Below are positions 1 through 20,600 of a DNA stretch of 64,000 nucleotides, in pieces. Position numbers and translations under genes: made by a program. This DNA comes from Anopheles merus (lineage: Eukaryota; Arthropoda; Insecta; Diptera; Culicidae), in the NCBI RefSeq assembly GCF_017562075.2, contig NC_054085.1, forward strand, positions 28,377,656 to 28,441,655. The letters run 5' to 3'. The notes under the pieces were generated by a model. That model was not told the origin of the DNA. It saw only the letters and a list, made by a program, of their open reading frames with translations, and did no database searches. The number at the start of each line of letters is the position of its first letter. The stretch's first letter is position 1.

Positions 1-3000
1 TCGTTTTGCGGAACTCCGTAATGCCTCCGAAAAAAATAGAAAATATATTCATATTACGGATGATTTTGAATTGATTTATGTTACTTTTCAATTATTTAAC
101 ACATTTTCATTCATATTGGTCCATTTTCATTTATTTGGAAAGATGGTCGATTTATTTTTATATTTCTGGCTTTACAATTTCTCCAAAAGATCTTTTTTAA
201 AAATAGTATTTTCTATCTTTGTGTCTAGGAAAAGCTAGTTTTTCCGCTGTTAAACCAGTGTAGATTTGTTGTGATAAGAATAATTCCGAATGAAGAATAT
301 CAACTCATACTATATCATGTGAAATTCTTTCAACTCTCGCCTTCTTGAACAAGAAGATCCAGAAAAGAATCCAAAAATTTATCGTTAGGAGTGACTCCAC
401 TGTAAATTTGATCGTGTGCATACTTTCAGGCGCTGGCGCTTCTTTTCATAGCTCTAGAATAAAGAACAAAAATTTTTTGTACACGTTTTAAAATACATAT
501 TGCAATGATTTACCATTTTTTGTCAGACATATCCACATACATTGTCCATATTGTGTCTGTCCAAGAAACCTAAGTCTAAGTTTGAAAATAAATTGACCTA
601 AAAGAAATTAAACTTAACAATTGAGAAACGAAAAGAGGTTGTAGACAAACGGCTATTGAGTTTTATCGATTCAATTCGGAGATTACCATAAACCATTGGT
701 TTCATAAGAAAACTGCTCGATACACAATATTCGCATAACAATGTTACCTTCTCTGCCAACGTTCGGCCAACCCATCCACGGAGAGAGGTAACTCAATCAA
801 GTTATGAAATCAATTTCATTCCTCAATAAGCTCTACTCTACCATTCCGTAAGCAACCGCCACGCATCCAAGAGAATCTGGCTCAAACGGTCCACTGTTTT
901 AATCCTTATCGTTCGTTCAAGTGCCGCCTCAGCATCGTTGCATCCTTCTGCCTATTGGTGAATAATTGCAATGGATGCGTTTTCCTCTGCGCTCGCAAGA
1001 CACCCGAGCGCAAGGCTACCACGCAAAAATAACACTACACACACGCTGGTTCCTTTTACCCCGGATCCACAGCAAACAACAGCGAACCAACAACAACAAC
1101 GGTGCGTTGTTAAGCTGCCCACCGCCGTTCCAATGCGATATTACCCCGGCAAAACGGAGCGAATATTTCATCATCACCAGAAACGTCCGATCGAATCGAC
1201 TGCCGGGTGCACCCGTAAGCAAGCGTTGCCCATTGGCATTGGCAGAATCCGTTGTTGGATGCAGCACGCCTTGCAACAACGGTTCGACTGTGCCTTGCGC
1301 GGACTTGCACCGGGCCACAAACTGATAATTAATCTTCACTACCACAGCCCACCATCACCTTGCCAAACGGATCCGATCCGGCGCGTCAACGGTTGGTGTT
1401 GGTCGGTGCCGACCGCACACCAAATCCCACCGGGAATGCACACGCTTCGATGTACACACCGGCTTCGGGCCTCGTGCGCGTAAATTATGCACCTTTTCGT
1501 CCAAGCACAAATGAGTTCGTCATGACACGCGAAGGAAGAGAGAGAGAGAGTAATTTCCCTCCGGGCCGGGCGCCGGAACCGAACCTGCTGGATGGATCGA
1601 AGCCAAAAACGCAATTCATCAGAGAATAGTTAATTCAGTGCGGGTACAAGTATGCTCTCCCCCTTTGCATGTCGTGGGTGGTTTGCGTGAGTGTGTGAGT
1701 CTGGCTTGTGTGCGTGTGTTGGAAAAACAGATGAAGGGGATTGGATTTGTAGTTGCGGACCCCTCGGACGCTATATATATTTAATTGATCGCATCGTTAC
1801 AGTCGGGCGTTTTGAAGCGAAGATCTGCAGCCCTGGTTCCTCTCGGGCACCATTCGGGATGCACAAACGCACGCTGGCCGTGCACTGTCGGGTTGTGGTC
1901 AGATCGAAGGCACGTACGAATGCAAACACACACGCCCGGGCGGACAAAATTGACGGTTATGTGGAGCAGTGTAACAATGGGCTGGCCGAGAGCAGGCCAG
2001 ACCGGCGCTAGACGGCCGCCTAATGATACCTGGCAGCCTAACGGGACGTCTAGACGTCTGACGACCACTAAATTGCTTCGCTGAGGCGTGTATGCAGCGT
2101 GACATGTTGCGTATATATGTGTGTGTATGCCTTAACGTGCGCGACACGGAAAAGGTCAATTTAAAGGACGGCTCTGCCCATAGTCACCCATTGCTCACAC
2201 CCCTAGCAGTATAAGTTTGACTGTAGAACCGCTCTGTTTTTCTTTTTTTAGTTTTGGGTGGAAAAAATTCTTTCCGGTTCAAATGAGTTTTCTATTTCAC
2301 TTTGCCTAATTTGGTGCAATTTGGGGCTCGCTCACGGAAAGGTAATTTTCTACACGCTGTTAAACTGCCGGCGCTGTCAACGGTTGCGTTGAAAAGGTCA
2401 AATCCAGTGGTCAGCAAATTAAATTTGCCCAAATCATAGCTCATTACAAATCAATGTATATTGGTCGTAAAGGTTAACGATTAACAAAAGGTCGGTTGAA
2501 AGACACGACAATTCCTCGATGGCCAGATGTAACTCTTTTTTTATCTAAACAATTTTTTATACGTATTAAACAAATTCTGGTCAAAATATGAAAAATTAGA
2601 CTTCAAATTGAACTCCAAATTCAAATTGATGATATTCTTCAAGAAAGTTTTGATTGCAGTGAATGTCATTTTCACTGATCATTTACGATTTCTGCTATTG
2701 GGTATTATCCATTAATTACGTTACGCTAAAATAGCAATGTTAGCATGCTGTACACATAACCTATTGGAGTGTTTGTTTGAATAGCAATATTTGACAAAAG
2801 TTTTGCTCATCATACTCTAATTTTACAAATCGCAACGTTAGACACCACCCGCCCGTGTGCGTCACGTAATTGATGACGTCATCTGAAAGAAATTCTCCTG
2901 TTTAAAATGGCCATTTTGGAGCGCCTGTGGATATGCAATATATTTTTTCGCATTGATTTTGTGTTGATGTTTATACTAATCACTAAAGTATATCATAAAC

Positions 3001-4656
3001 AACGAAAAAAAATCAAAACCGAATTCCTTGCAAAGCAAAGTTACAAAACGAACGTACTATCTTAAATCATTCAACGCTTTATTCACAATTTAATCTAGGT
3101 AGGTAGGTAATTTTGCTAGGTTTTGCCGTTCCCTGACTCAGAAAATAGTTCCGGAAGTGTAGCTGCCGGTAAAGGTCGTGACATTTGAGCTCCCTCATAC
3201 ACATGTGGCGATTTCACGGGGTGGCATTTCTTACAGTCATTCAATTTCTAATTGAATATTGCATGACACAAAAGCGTCTCGTGCACAATTACCAAAGTCA
3301 TCCGCCTTAAGAATAGCTGCAGAGAAAGAAGAAAAAGGAGGAACAAGAAGAAGTAATATTTGGGGCAACTTCAGCGGCGGCGGAGATTTTGACTTTTGTT
3401 CACGGCTGCGGCCGGAAGCGTACAGCGTGATCGGGGGAGGATTGCAGCACGTGCAGAGCCTTGTTAGCGATTGTTAACAAGCCGGCCTGGCCATTGCGTG
3501 TCTTTTTGTGTGACTGGACGTGTTTGAGTGAGTGTGGGTGCAGGTTGACATGTGCCTCCTTCGTGCTTCCGGAGGCACGTGTCGTCCTTAATCGTTTTAT
3601 GGACTAAAACTGACGGACCGGCGGCACCCGTTTACTGTCGTCATGATTCATTTTATTTTTATTGAACGGAGCTGCTGCCGCCTTGCACCCCTGAAAGTAT
3701 GCAACAGTAGCATCCCAGGCACGTTTTGCGGGCAAAAAAAAAACGAAAGGAAGCCACAAAACAAGTGTCCGTTGTAATAAAACCATTCAGGCGAAAAACT
3801 CGCCCAAAAACCAGATGGTTCCCGCTTCACACTTATTACAACGTTGTAATGGATGTCGTTAAAAAAAAATTGCATACAATTCTTTTGGAGCGGTTGGAAC
3901 GAAACTAAGCCACCAGAGTGTGTACGTGAGACCGTTACACTCAAATACACTCGAGCTTGATAAATCAACCGCACCGAACCGCACCACCGCAATAAAACTC
4001 ATCCACTGTCAATGAAGAAAATCTTCAACAAAATGACAGTAGAATGTATGCGAGCGTTTCTCTGCCTACTGTCAAGATGCCTCAGACCGAACAAGCAACC
4101 CGCTGACGAGGTTTATTATTGTGCGTTGTTAGGATATCAATCAATCATACAGCCCGCAGAAGTGATTCCGGTACGCATTCGGAGTCCTCATGCGATGGAA
4201 GAAATTCGGTCGATCGCAATTGTCTAGTATATTATCATCATTATGATGCGAGAAAATCGAACCAAACCACCCGCAAACATTTCGATACCTTTCCGCACCG
4301 GTCATTACCGGTGGGCGTTTTGCGTGAGGAGGATTTTTACTGACAGTCGAGGAATAAATCATAATTATTACAGGTCCCGGGCTTTGTGGTCAGGATTTCT
4401 GAAGCAGGACAGCTAAATAGCTTTGGATTGATATGTGTCTTAATAGTAATGATACCTTGACATTTCTATGTTCAATCGGTGGGCACATAAATCAATCAGA
4501 CAAATGCAGTAATCATGGGAGCAATTTTTGTGCCGTTTAGGTAGTTTGTTAATGTTCACAGAATTTTAAATATTTTTTTCTGCCGTACAACTAACCAAAA
4601 ATTGGATTCAATGTGTTCCTAAAATGAATAAAGACTTATAAACTTATAAAAAAAAA

Positions 4657-4663
<7 letters not shown>
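1..4663. other. Intergenic or intronic DNA, no gene seen
   Basis: This stretch is AT-rich apart from a GC-richer island at about 960-2160 and smaller ones near 3360-3480. The open frames there (up to 170 codons) overlap each other on both strands, show no domain, signal peptide or splice pattern I recognise, and look like chance frames in GC-rich DNA. The only structured element found is the 180-bp palindromic repeat at 2703-2882, listed separately. It could be upstream or intronic DNA of a gene outside the window. Confidence 0.5.
2703..2882. repeat. 180-bp palindromic MITE-like repeat
   Basis: The ends are imperfect inverted repeats: CATTAATTACGTTACGC on the left and, on the opposite strand of the right end, CATCAATTACGTGACGC (15 of 17 bases match). 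There is no coding capacity. A sequence resembling the left end (GGCATCATCCATCAATAACGT) recurs at 58370-58390, which suggests a dispersed family. The family name is not recognised and no target-site duplication was established. Confidence 0.45.
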
Positions 4664-11602
<6,939 letters not shown>

Positions 11603-12340
11603 TAGAGATGGGAATGGTGTGCGGAAATGGTTTAAAATATTTAGTAAGTTTTTAAGAAATTATTTGATTATTTAATTATTATTTAGGTTATTTAATTAAC
11701 AAGGTTATTTAATTAACAAAATAAGGATTTTTTATTTATGTTATTTGCTTTTAAGTCTGTAAAAATTGAACACGTTAGTCCTTGATGTTTAACATGTTTT
11801 TTTGTTGTGAAATTAGTTTTCTTTGCTAGCTACTTTCATGCTTTGAATACATTTCTTTCTTACTGCTAGTCTCTTTGCAAGTGCATTATACTCTTATTTT
11901 GTTGTCTATACAAGTTATTTTAGATGTCTAGTTTAAGTTGTTCGCTTTATTTAAGTCCATCGCCCAATTACTGGGAATTTGACTCGCTCAATTACTGGGA
12001 ATTTCATCCTAAATGCTTCAAACCTACGCAATCCTAGATTGATCCTAAACACACTTGAGGTTTTATGACTTGGGTTAGCAACTGAAAGGATACATTGTCT
12101 GGAGGAAATGCACATTTTGCATACAGTTTTATACTAATTTCTTTTCACTCGCTGTACGTACGAGCTCTAAGATTATGTTAATACCTTTCGACTGTCCAAG
12201 GTGCTCAAGAAACGGGCCGATCCCAAAAATGTTAGTTTTTTTTAGGTCAGTGATCATGATTTTAAAATCGCTTCAAACTTATCCGTTGCTGCCGCAACAT
12301 GCCACCTTGTTTTGATGAATGTTTTATATTCCCATCTCTA
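11603..12340. mobile_element. hAT-like non-autonomous DNA transposon
   Basis: A 738-bp AT-rich segment is bounded by perfect 13-bp terminal inverted repeats, TAGAGATGGGAAT at 11603-11615 and its complement at 12328-12340. The flanking octamers GTTCAGTG (11595-11602) and GTAGAGTG (12341-12348) match at six of eight positions. Terminal repeats starting TAGAGATGGG/CAGAGATGGG and 8-bp target duplications are typical of the hAT superfamily. There is no transposase frame inside, so it would depend on an element elsewhere. Inside, CAATTACTGGGAATTT occurs twice near 11965-12005. The superfamily assignment is inferred from the ends alone. Confidence 0.6.
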
Positions 12341-13044
12341 GTAGAGTGATATTTACTATCAAGGTATCATGTAATTTTCAGTGCCATACAATGAAAGCTA
12401 AAGGAATTTTAAACAGTTATGTTGAGTCTGAACTAACATTAGCGATGTTTTTAAACTAAAACAGAAACAACATTTTGAAATCCCATTATTAGTACAATAA
12501 ACCGCAAGCAAAAGATATAAAGGAATTTGAAGCATTTATTAAACATAGATTACATGCTTTATTGACTGTTTGTTTTAATTTAAAATTGGGACTGTATATT
12601 GGATCTCAAGTAAAAAAATATTTTTTTCTTCTTTATTTTTAATGTACAATATCAAAAGACTGATGTTATACGTAAATGCTACAAATTATTTTAATTCACA
12701 TTTGTTATGTTCGCCCATTGGTTGTAGAATGATCCGTATACGCTAATTACCGTATAAGCTAAAGCTTTTACCTTTACATTTACATTTACTTTTTACATTT
12801 GTAAAAGGTATATTCCAGCAAGGTCATGCAACATTCTGCACAATACAGCAACGCCTACAAGGTATGCAATTCGAGGACTGAGCAAACAAAAAACAAAAAC
12901 TCTAATGCAAATGGAGACGCACTGTACTTCACAAGCGTAGGTCATAGTTTCCCGCCGGAGAACCTTTCAATAGGCCACACGTTGACGCACAACTTACCCG
13001 CATTGCCCTTTCGTAATGCAGTTGCTATCCACCAACAGCTAACA

Positions 13045-13125
13045 GAAGAAGAAGAAGAAGAAGAAGAAGAAGAAGAAGAAGAAGAAGAAGAAGAAGAAGA
13101 AGAAGAAGAAGAAGAACAAGAAGAA
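13045..13125. repeat. (GAA)n microsatellite
   Basis: An almost pure GAA array to about 13116, then slightly interrupted. The apparent poly-Glu (plus) and poly-Ser (minus) frames are readings of the repeat. Confidence 0.95.
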
Positions 13126-13508
13126 AACCAAAGCACACAAATGCTTCATACAGCACAGCCATTAAAAATTAAGTTGTAAATCAGGGCCTCGCGGTGAAAT
13201 GGGAAAGCAGCAGTAGCAGCAACATGGCATACAAGCAACCACTACACCACGGGTAGCACCTATAAAAGATGATGGATGGAGTGCAAAAAAAAAAAAGCAA
13301 CAAGCAGCGAGAAAAATGCCCGTAAAATGCAAAAGCAAAAAGGCTCCTCATAAAGCTCGCGGCACCGAAGCTAATCTTCACCCGCCGAGCTAATCCGTAC
13401 ACAAAAGCGATTGTGTTCCGATTTTTATTAGCTGCTCGTTCTACTAGACCTCTTTCCTCTGCTGTAATGATGGATGGATTTAAAAATACTTCGAATGATT
13501 AACAGAAA

Positions 13509-13510
<2 letters not shown>

Positions 13511-13553
<43 letters not shown>
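13511..13553. repeat. (GA)n microsatellite
   Basis: About 20 GA units, imperfect at the left end. The Leu-Ser repeat frame on the minus strand derives from it. Confidence 0.9.
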
Positions 13554-13554
<1 letters not shown>

Positions 13555-14486
13555 AAATGAGTCAACATCGTCCCATCGGGCTGGCATTGGCGTTGCATCG
13601 TTAAAACGACATTTATCGGACGTAAAATGGTATTCGCGGGTGGAGTGCCTACCGTTCGACCTCGACGGCTGCACTTTCTTGCCGGAAAAGTATGCTTCTT
13701 GCTAGGTAGGGCCCGTGCGGAATGCACTTGGTGCTTGTTAGAATATGCTCGGGCGGGCGAAAACTATTTCCCCGTACACATTTACACACTCACCGGGCCG
13801 TGTTTCGCAGCGCCGTTTCGCAGAAGCATAAGTTTACATGTGGCAGTCCACCGATCGATACGAAACCACTTGCAAACGGGGCAGAAAGGGGGACTGGTTG
13901 TGCATGCAAAGGACTGTCGCGGGGTGCCGTTATGCTGCCCATGTTGCGGGAGGCCTCTGCTTTATCGATGCACCGAACCGCACCAACAGCACCACGGTGC
14001 AGGCGATGGAGTGCGCAGCAGGCGAAATTCCGACGCGCTCCTTTGGGATTTTCTAAAGAATGATAAATCACTCCCCGGGCCTCATTGCTAACCCACTCTT
14101 CCATTTGGTGCCGGGGAAACATTTTCGATACTGTTGCAGTAAAATTATGAAATTTGTATGCGTCACGCAGCGTCTTCATCGGTCGGTGATAGATCGCGAT
14201 CCTGCTGGTAGGGGAAATAGAGACGTTGCATTAATGCAGTTCAATTTGAAACGGTGTTTACGAAACGTCATCATTTAGGTGGCTGGTCGGTTGGGTATCG
14301 AAATGGAGGAGACAATGACGCTTGCCCTGGGGTAACTAATTAAAGGGAATGAACACTTCACTGAAAACACTTTGGCGCTGTTTTTACATTTTTGGCCGCT
14401 TATTCGCTTGTTGTTGTCAAATGGGTTTTACATCGCTGCTTTTAATTTTTGATTGTGAGTCGATTTTAAAAAATTTAACGCAATGC

Positions 14487-14696
14487 ACAATAGCCGGTCT
14501 CATGGTACAGTCGTCAACTCGTACGACTTAACAACATGCCCGTCATGGGTTCAAGCCCCAAATAGACCGTGCCGCCATACGTAGGACTGACTATCCTACT
14601 ATGGGGGGAAATCAATAAGTCACTGAAAGCCAACACCACAAGTGGGTTGGCAGGCCTTGACCGGCATCGGTTGTTGAGCCAAAGAAGAAGAAGAAG
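14487..14696 (+). mobile_element. tRNA-derived SINE (SINE200-like), complete copy
   Basis: A 210-bp element has an internal RNA polymerase III A box (TGGTACAGTCG, 14503-14513) and B box (GGGTTCAAGCC, 14547-14557) and ends in a short AAG-repeat tail. It is flanked by perfect 10-bp direct repeats AACGCAATGC at 14477-14486 and 14697-14706, the mark of target-primed insertion. Size and structure fit the SINE200 family of Anopheles gambiae; that name is from general knowledge and was not checked by alignment. Confidence 0.75.
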
Positions 14697-17600
14697 AACG
14701 CAATGCCTGAAACGGTGTTTTGTAAAATCATTGAATTTAAGTAAAGCAGTTAATAATTTCATCGATACTATTTAAAATATAACAAATGTGATGCCTATTT
14801 TGGAAGTTTTAATGGAAAAAAAGACGGCATGTATTTGTCTACTTAATTAACAAAATTCCCGAAAAAAGCAATCAAATTGTACGGTTTTTGTAGTGTTTAT
14901 TTGGTATAAAATTAAAATTTTCATTAAAACTTTGTATTATTATTTTTGTTTTTTTTTCATAAATACCTTGTAATCCTAAAAGAATAAAAAATGTTGACCT
15001 ACAGACAAAAATTGATTCGTTAAAGTCTAAAATTGATGCCTTTGACAGCAGCTGTCAGCAAAGTCCAAATTACTGAATGTCTGTTTGTATTATTTTTTAT
15101 ATCATCATATTCTTTCAACTTTAAATACAGTAATAAGAAATTATGGGATCAACAATATGTCCGATTGTTGGTGATTGAAGTGAGCTTGGCTTTCAGTGAT
15201 TTATTGTTACCATAGCAGGATAGTCAGTCCTGCGTATGGGGCACGGTCAATTTGGGGCTTGAACCCATGACGGGCATGTTGTTACATTACAAATATTACA
15301 ATAATTTTTAAAACTAGGTATTAAAAACGTTAAACTCAAGCTTGGATGGTATAATTAAAGCAATATCATCAATGGCATTGCTAGATGCCAGAACTGTTGA
15401 AGGAAATGTTAAAGAACAGAGTGAAATATGCTTAGCAATGAAATTCATTTCAAATATTCTAAAGAGTGTCAGCGACTATAGAAACAGTTTTAACAAATGA
15501 AAGTGAAGTTTGTGATCCCATTTTCTTCTTTCGATCAACGTTTGTAATACCCAACGAGTTTGTTTTTCATCTCCCTTACTAATAGTTATTCAAGACACTG
15601 CTTTTCATTAGTGAATTATTAACGCCTAACAAATGATCCTTCTGACATTGCGCACCTTTCCTCGTGCCCCGGGGCCAACACTCCAACATCAACAGTCGAA
15701 CGCCTAAAACAACATTTCAAAAAACGGCAACCTTCATACAACCTTCTTAGCCTCACCATTTGACAGCTCATCCGCCAGCTACGGCGCAAATTCGGCGCAA
15801 ACACAAAGCAGCCCTTGCGCTCTACCCAATCGTGCACCTAATTTATCCTAACCTAATGGAAAGCGAATGACTTTTCACAATTTCACACCGAAGCGATCGA
15901 AAAAGCGGGACTCATTTCGGTTAATGAGGAACAGTGTAGTTCCATCGCCGTTTACAGCGCCAACCTCCCCGGTAGGTTGGCGGAATTGCTCAGCCAAACA
16001 CAAAACTCATTAGTACTCGAGTTCGTCCTTACCTGACCGCGGTGCAGCTCCGAATAGGGTCTGCGGAATGGGAAGTGCTGCGGAATCATCTAGATAAGAA
16101 GCTCATCCCGTTGGCCAATTTCCGTACCCACTGGCAGGCCCCAGCGCGTTGACTGCACGACACAAGTAGCGCACAGTAACGGAGTCATACCAAAGTCATA
16201 CCGGAAGGCAGGACGCAACGGATAACCCGTTCCCCCCGCAACTAAAACAGAGGAACGGCGTAAGAAACGGCGAGCAGCAAAGAAAGCAAAACACGAAGGG
16301 AATAAAATTCATTACAAATAGTCATTAATAATGTCAAAGTTGCATGCACCGTGCCGGGGATCACGGGCGACCGTAGCGTGATGCGACGAATGCCGATCCT
16401 TTCGGAACCGGGGCCGGGATGGCCTAGCAACAAGGGAAAGATAAATTCACCCCACCAAACCATTCAGTCAGGTCACATCTAAAGGGGCTTACACGGTGAG
16501 ACTGGACTGGTCATACACACCTCGCTCGCACTGCACAGCCCGGAAGGTCGAACCGGATCGGAGTTTCATTCTTCTTTTCACCCCGAATGCCGTGTCTAAC
16601 AGCTGTAAATTTGATGATGATTTCACTCTCCACCATTACCCTGCCCCTGTGATGGGATTGGTCAGTGAAAAATTGAACCGGGTGGTTCGGGCTAATAGAA
16701 ACGTTTTCCCCAAATATCCGCATGGCCCGTGTCAATTCGGCTGTTCCGGAACCGGATTCATCGCTCGTGCTGCATCTAATATTCATACCCGACGTACAAG
16801 AACCTCGAAAAAAACCCTTCGAAACGCATCAATCTTGACGGGAAAGTGATTGTGTGTTTGTGTAGGAAGGAAGCGAGCGAGAGAGAAATCCTAGCCATTT
16901 AAAGGAAAACCTCTGTAAAGCAAAAGCAGAAAACCGCTGCACATTGCCCTTCATTCGGGCGTTTATTGAGTCATGACAAATAGAGCTACGTCATCAGATT
17001 TCCGATCACGTATGCGATTGTGAATACGGTTTTGTTTTGCCCTTTTGGCTCAACCCCATGTGAGTGAGGATTGAGTGCAATTTATATTCGAGCATACATT
17101 ACCTCAAAGAATGTAATGCCAAATGTGAGTTTTCTCTCTTATTGATATTAATCCATGCAGTTGGGGGCTTTTAGCAGAGCAGGCTAGTCTTACACGTTCC
17201 CGCAAACGTGTTGATATGTCCCAGCAATCGATGCCGATGTTGAAAGTGTTCCTCAAGTAGTTCCGAATGCTTTGCTGCCGCAAGGCATAAGACATTACGC
17301 GCTTTCTGCCATTGAACGCGACGCACTCGATGCCCTGAAGCGTTCGTTTTTCTTCCCTTTGAATTGGAAGGAATGCAATCCGGAGGCGGTTGTGGTGATG
17401 ACGATTGCTGCGAAAGTGCCAAAATTCAAACGGAGCTGCACCGACACTTCTGCTTCTCCCGGCAGAACAATTTCATTTCCTCGCACGCATTGTTCCGCTT
17501 CATTTTCATTTTTTGGTAACCTGAAGTAAAACGTGCAATTTTGACAAGGGAAATATTAGAAACTGACTTGAAGTGTGCGCAAGAATTTGCCCCCCAGATC

Positions 17601-20600
17601 ACAGGCAAAAAAAAAGACCAGGGGTGCATAAATTCGGGCGTCGTGTTCATCAATCTTTTATTAGATTTTTCAATTTCCCGTCCCGTCCCGATACAGTGGC
17701 CTGCGCGTATTGAATGTATTGCCCCGAAGGGGTCGAAGTAAACACACCGCACGGCGACGCCAACCTCTCAATCGGACGAGCAACGAGCGGCCTTAAGAGT
17801 CCTGAGAAAAGAAAGTAAAACGAAAAAGAGAGAGGGAGAAAAAAAACGCTAAGAACCGAACCCTCCGGAAACGCACCAATCAACAACCGCGTGAGTGCGT
17901 GTAGTAAAGCAATCCTGTTAGCGGGCCACGCTTCTTCCCTTTCTGGTTCGACTTTCCTGCGCTTTCGGCGCAAGAATTTATAGCTTCCCGTGCTTCTGAG
18001 CTCTACCCAGCGCAACTTCCTGCAGTTTCGGCGAACGAGAAGAGCTGCACACAAAATTCAACCGAAAACCAACAACAACCCAAAACAAGCCGGCAAGGGT
18101 CTCAAGCATCAGCCCAGCCTCATCAGCATCATCATTGGACGCTGCCATCGAATCGACGACGGCCTCTTGGAAATAACAAACCCTCTGCTCGGAGGAAAGA
18201 AAAGCGTTCCGCGGCCCTTTGTCGAGGGGGGGAAGGAGAAAGTGATTTTTCTTGTTGTCTTGATGGTGGCGGTGATGGTGCCGCCTTGGGTTGCTTTTCC
18301 GGTGTGCGTACACCTTTAGTCGGTGCGAGCGAACCTTTACACTTAACAAGTGCCATCAATCTATTCGGCAAGCCGAACAATTGCTTATTGTTTCGCAGGA
18401 AGGAAGTACCATTAGAAAACGGGGAGGGAAGGAGAGAGAGAAAGAAGTCTGTCGAAATCGAAATAGGAATGCGAAGCAGAACCGAAGCCGTAGGAGCCGC
18501 GAGTGAGTTTGTTTGATTTTATGTTTCAGATAAATATGTTTGTCTGAGCGAAATGAATTTAGAAAGAATTTGGAATGTTGTAAACGACGCCGTCGACTGC
18601 TATTTAGGTCTAATCTTAGTCTAAAAATTAATATCATTCAATTATTCAGCCACACTTTAAGGGCACCTTATGCTGTCCGATGAAATTAAAAATAAATATT
18701 CAATAACGATTTTAACAGGCAGATCTGAAGTAAATCAAACTAAAGATTATTTATTGATTTCGGACATTTTAGTGTTTCAAATGACATCCTGGCGTTTGTT
18801 AATTGGACAGGCAATGTTTTTAGAAGTAGATCAGTACATCATTGCAAAATATTTTTTTTATTTGTGGTTTCATTTGCTGAAGAGTATCATTGGAGTAATA
18901 ATTTGCCATATGGAAGTAATTTTCACCATTTTAGATATTTTGGAAGTAGAGCTCAACCACGAGTAAAAGTTTTTTTTTTTTCATTACCAAATTGTTTCTC
19001 AACATAGAAGCTGCAAAATATCATTTGTAATATTTGCACACATTCCATTTAATGAATCATAGTACCGAACCTTTCGAAATAAAGTCAATCATACAGCAAT
19101 GTTGTTAATTGAAAAGTACCTTTTTTGTATTCATTTATTTAATTATTTGATATATTATTTAACGTCATTTATTATTATTTTGATTGTGTGTTAATTGATT
19201 TTATATCATTTAAAGGGGTTCTTCCTCATTGTTAGTTTTATTTTCAAACCGTAAAAGCTCATTTCACCATTATTCGATGCGTGTCATACGTATTCAAAGC
19301 AACCAATTACAGATCATTAGGTTCATCATAGATAAGGTTAGCAGGTATAATATAGGTTTCATTTATAGACTATTATATTTAAAAAACCCGTAAAATATGT
19401 TATACATAACAATCAAAAATATATAGCCCATATGTCCAGAAAGGCATCGGAGGTTATAATATTTTAATTAATTTTTTAATTATTTATTTATTTAAATATT
19501 TACTTTTTACATATGAAGTGTAATACTAAGTTAGTAGCTCGAATAGTATAATTCTTCATTAGTTATGTATTGAGTGTTCCTGAAACAATGTACGTTATTT
19601 ATTTTTATTTATTTTTTTGATCTATTTTATGAAAAATAATCTAAAACAAACAAATATAAATAATATTTTATATTGATCATATTTGATAAATTTCCAAAGA
19701 AAATCATAATATTCTATTTACTCCACAACCTTGGGAACACATTGACTACGAAACAAACAATCAGTACGCACTGGGTACATAAATAATAATACAATAAATA
19801 CAGGCTCCATTTCACAGTTCGCTCGCTTGTGCTTCAGAATCAACCATTTTCTCATGCTTAATCACAACTCATGGCAACCGAAACGACAGGGCAGGGGGTA
19901 CGATCGCAAAGCAAACCCCGCGGTGGAGGAAAAACATCATGAAACACGCACTCATCGCCTCGGACTCGTACGCGTGACGTTAAATCTCTCCGATACGGTA
20001 TAAATTTCCCACACAAACGCACCATCACACAGTACGAGCAAACCTACCGAACGGGTTCAAACGCAGCATGGTATCAAACGGCCATGGCAGAGGGAAACAA
20101 ATTAAAAATTATAATCCTCTCAGTGACACTCGCACACTCGCGGGGTTGCTTGGTGCCCCTGCTGCAGCTTGCAACAAATAAAACTGTTTTGCGTGAATGT
20201 AAACAGAGTTTTAAGAGCGCTCAACCAAGGGACACTTCAACGCTGACCCCTGGAGTGGTCGGAGGGACGACCAGCCCGGATCGGATCGGGCAGGGCCAGT
20301 TAAAACATTAATTTCGTATAAAAATAATGATTTAAAATATGCAACAGGGTAGGACTCGCGCCGCCCATTCCACCAAACCATTAAACGCACGCACGGACGT
20401 TTCGCGGATTGGGGATTTTTCATTTATGATCATTTGCAAATTTGCGTGAATAAAAGATGATTCGGTTCGGTTTTGGGGGAGGGAAAGAAACGGGAGGATT
20501 GGTTGCGGCAGAATGGGAAATGCTTTTAGCAGTGCAAGCAGTAAGCAGTTGGGTTTTGGTGCGTTTAAATCCTGCTGAATTTTCGCACGAACACACAGAT

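Larger units (their letters stand above)
12341..14486. other. Non-coding stretch with simple repeats
   Basis: Apart from the GAA and GA microsatellites listed separately, this stretch holds AT-rich DNA and then a GC-richer island (13600-14280). The longest frame there, 154 codons from 13627, overlaps several others on both strands and has no recognisable domain. No gene is supported. Confidence 0.45.

Noticed and set aside
12826..13179. 117-codon frame with poly-Glu
   Set aside because: Its length comes from the GAA microsatellite; the flanking residues show no domain.
13627..14091. 154-codon plus-strand frame
   Set aside because: Three other frames of similar quality overlap it on both strands; composition looks like chance in a GC-richer island.
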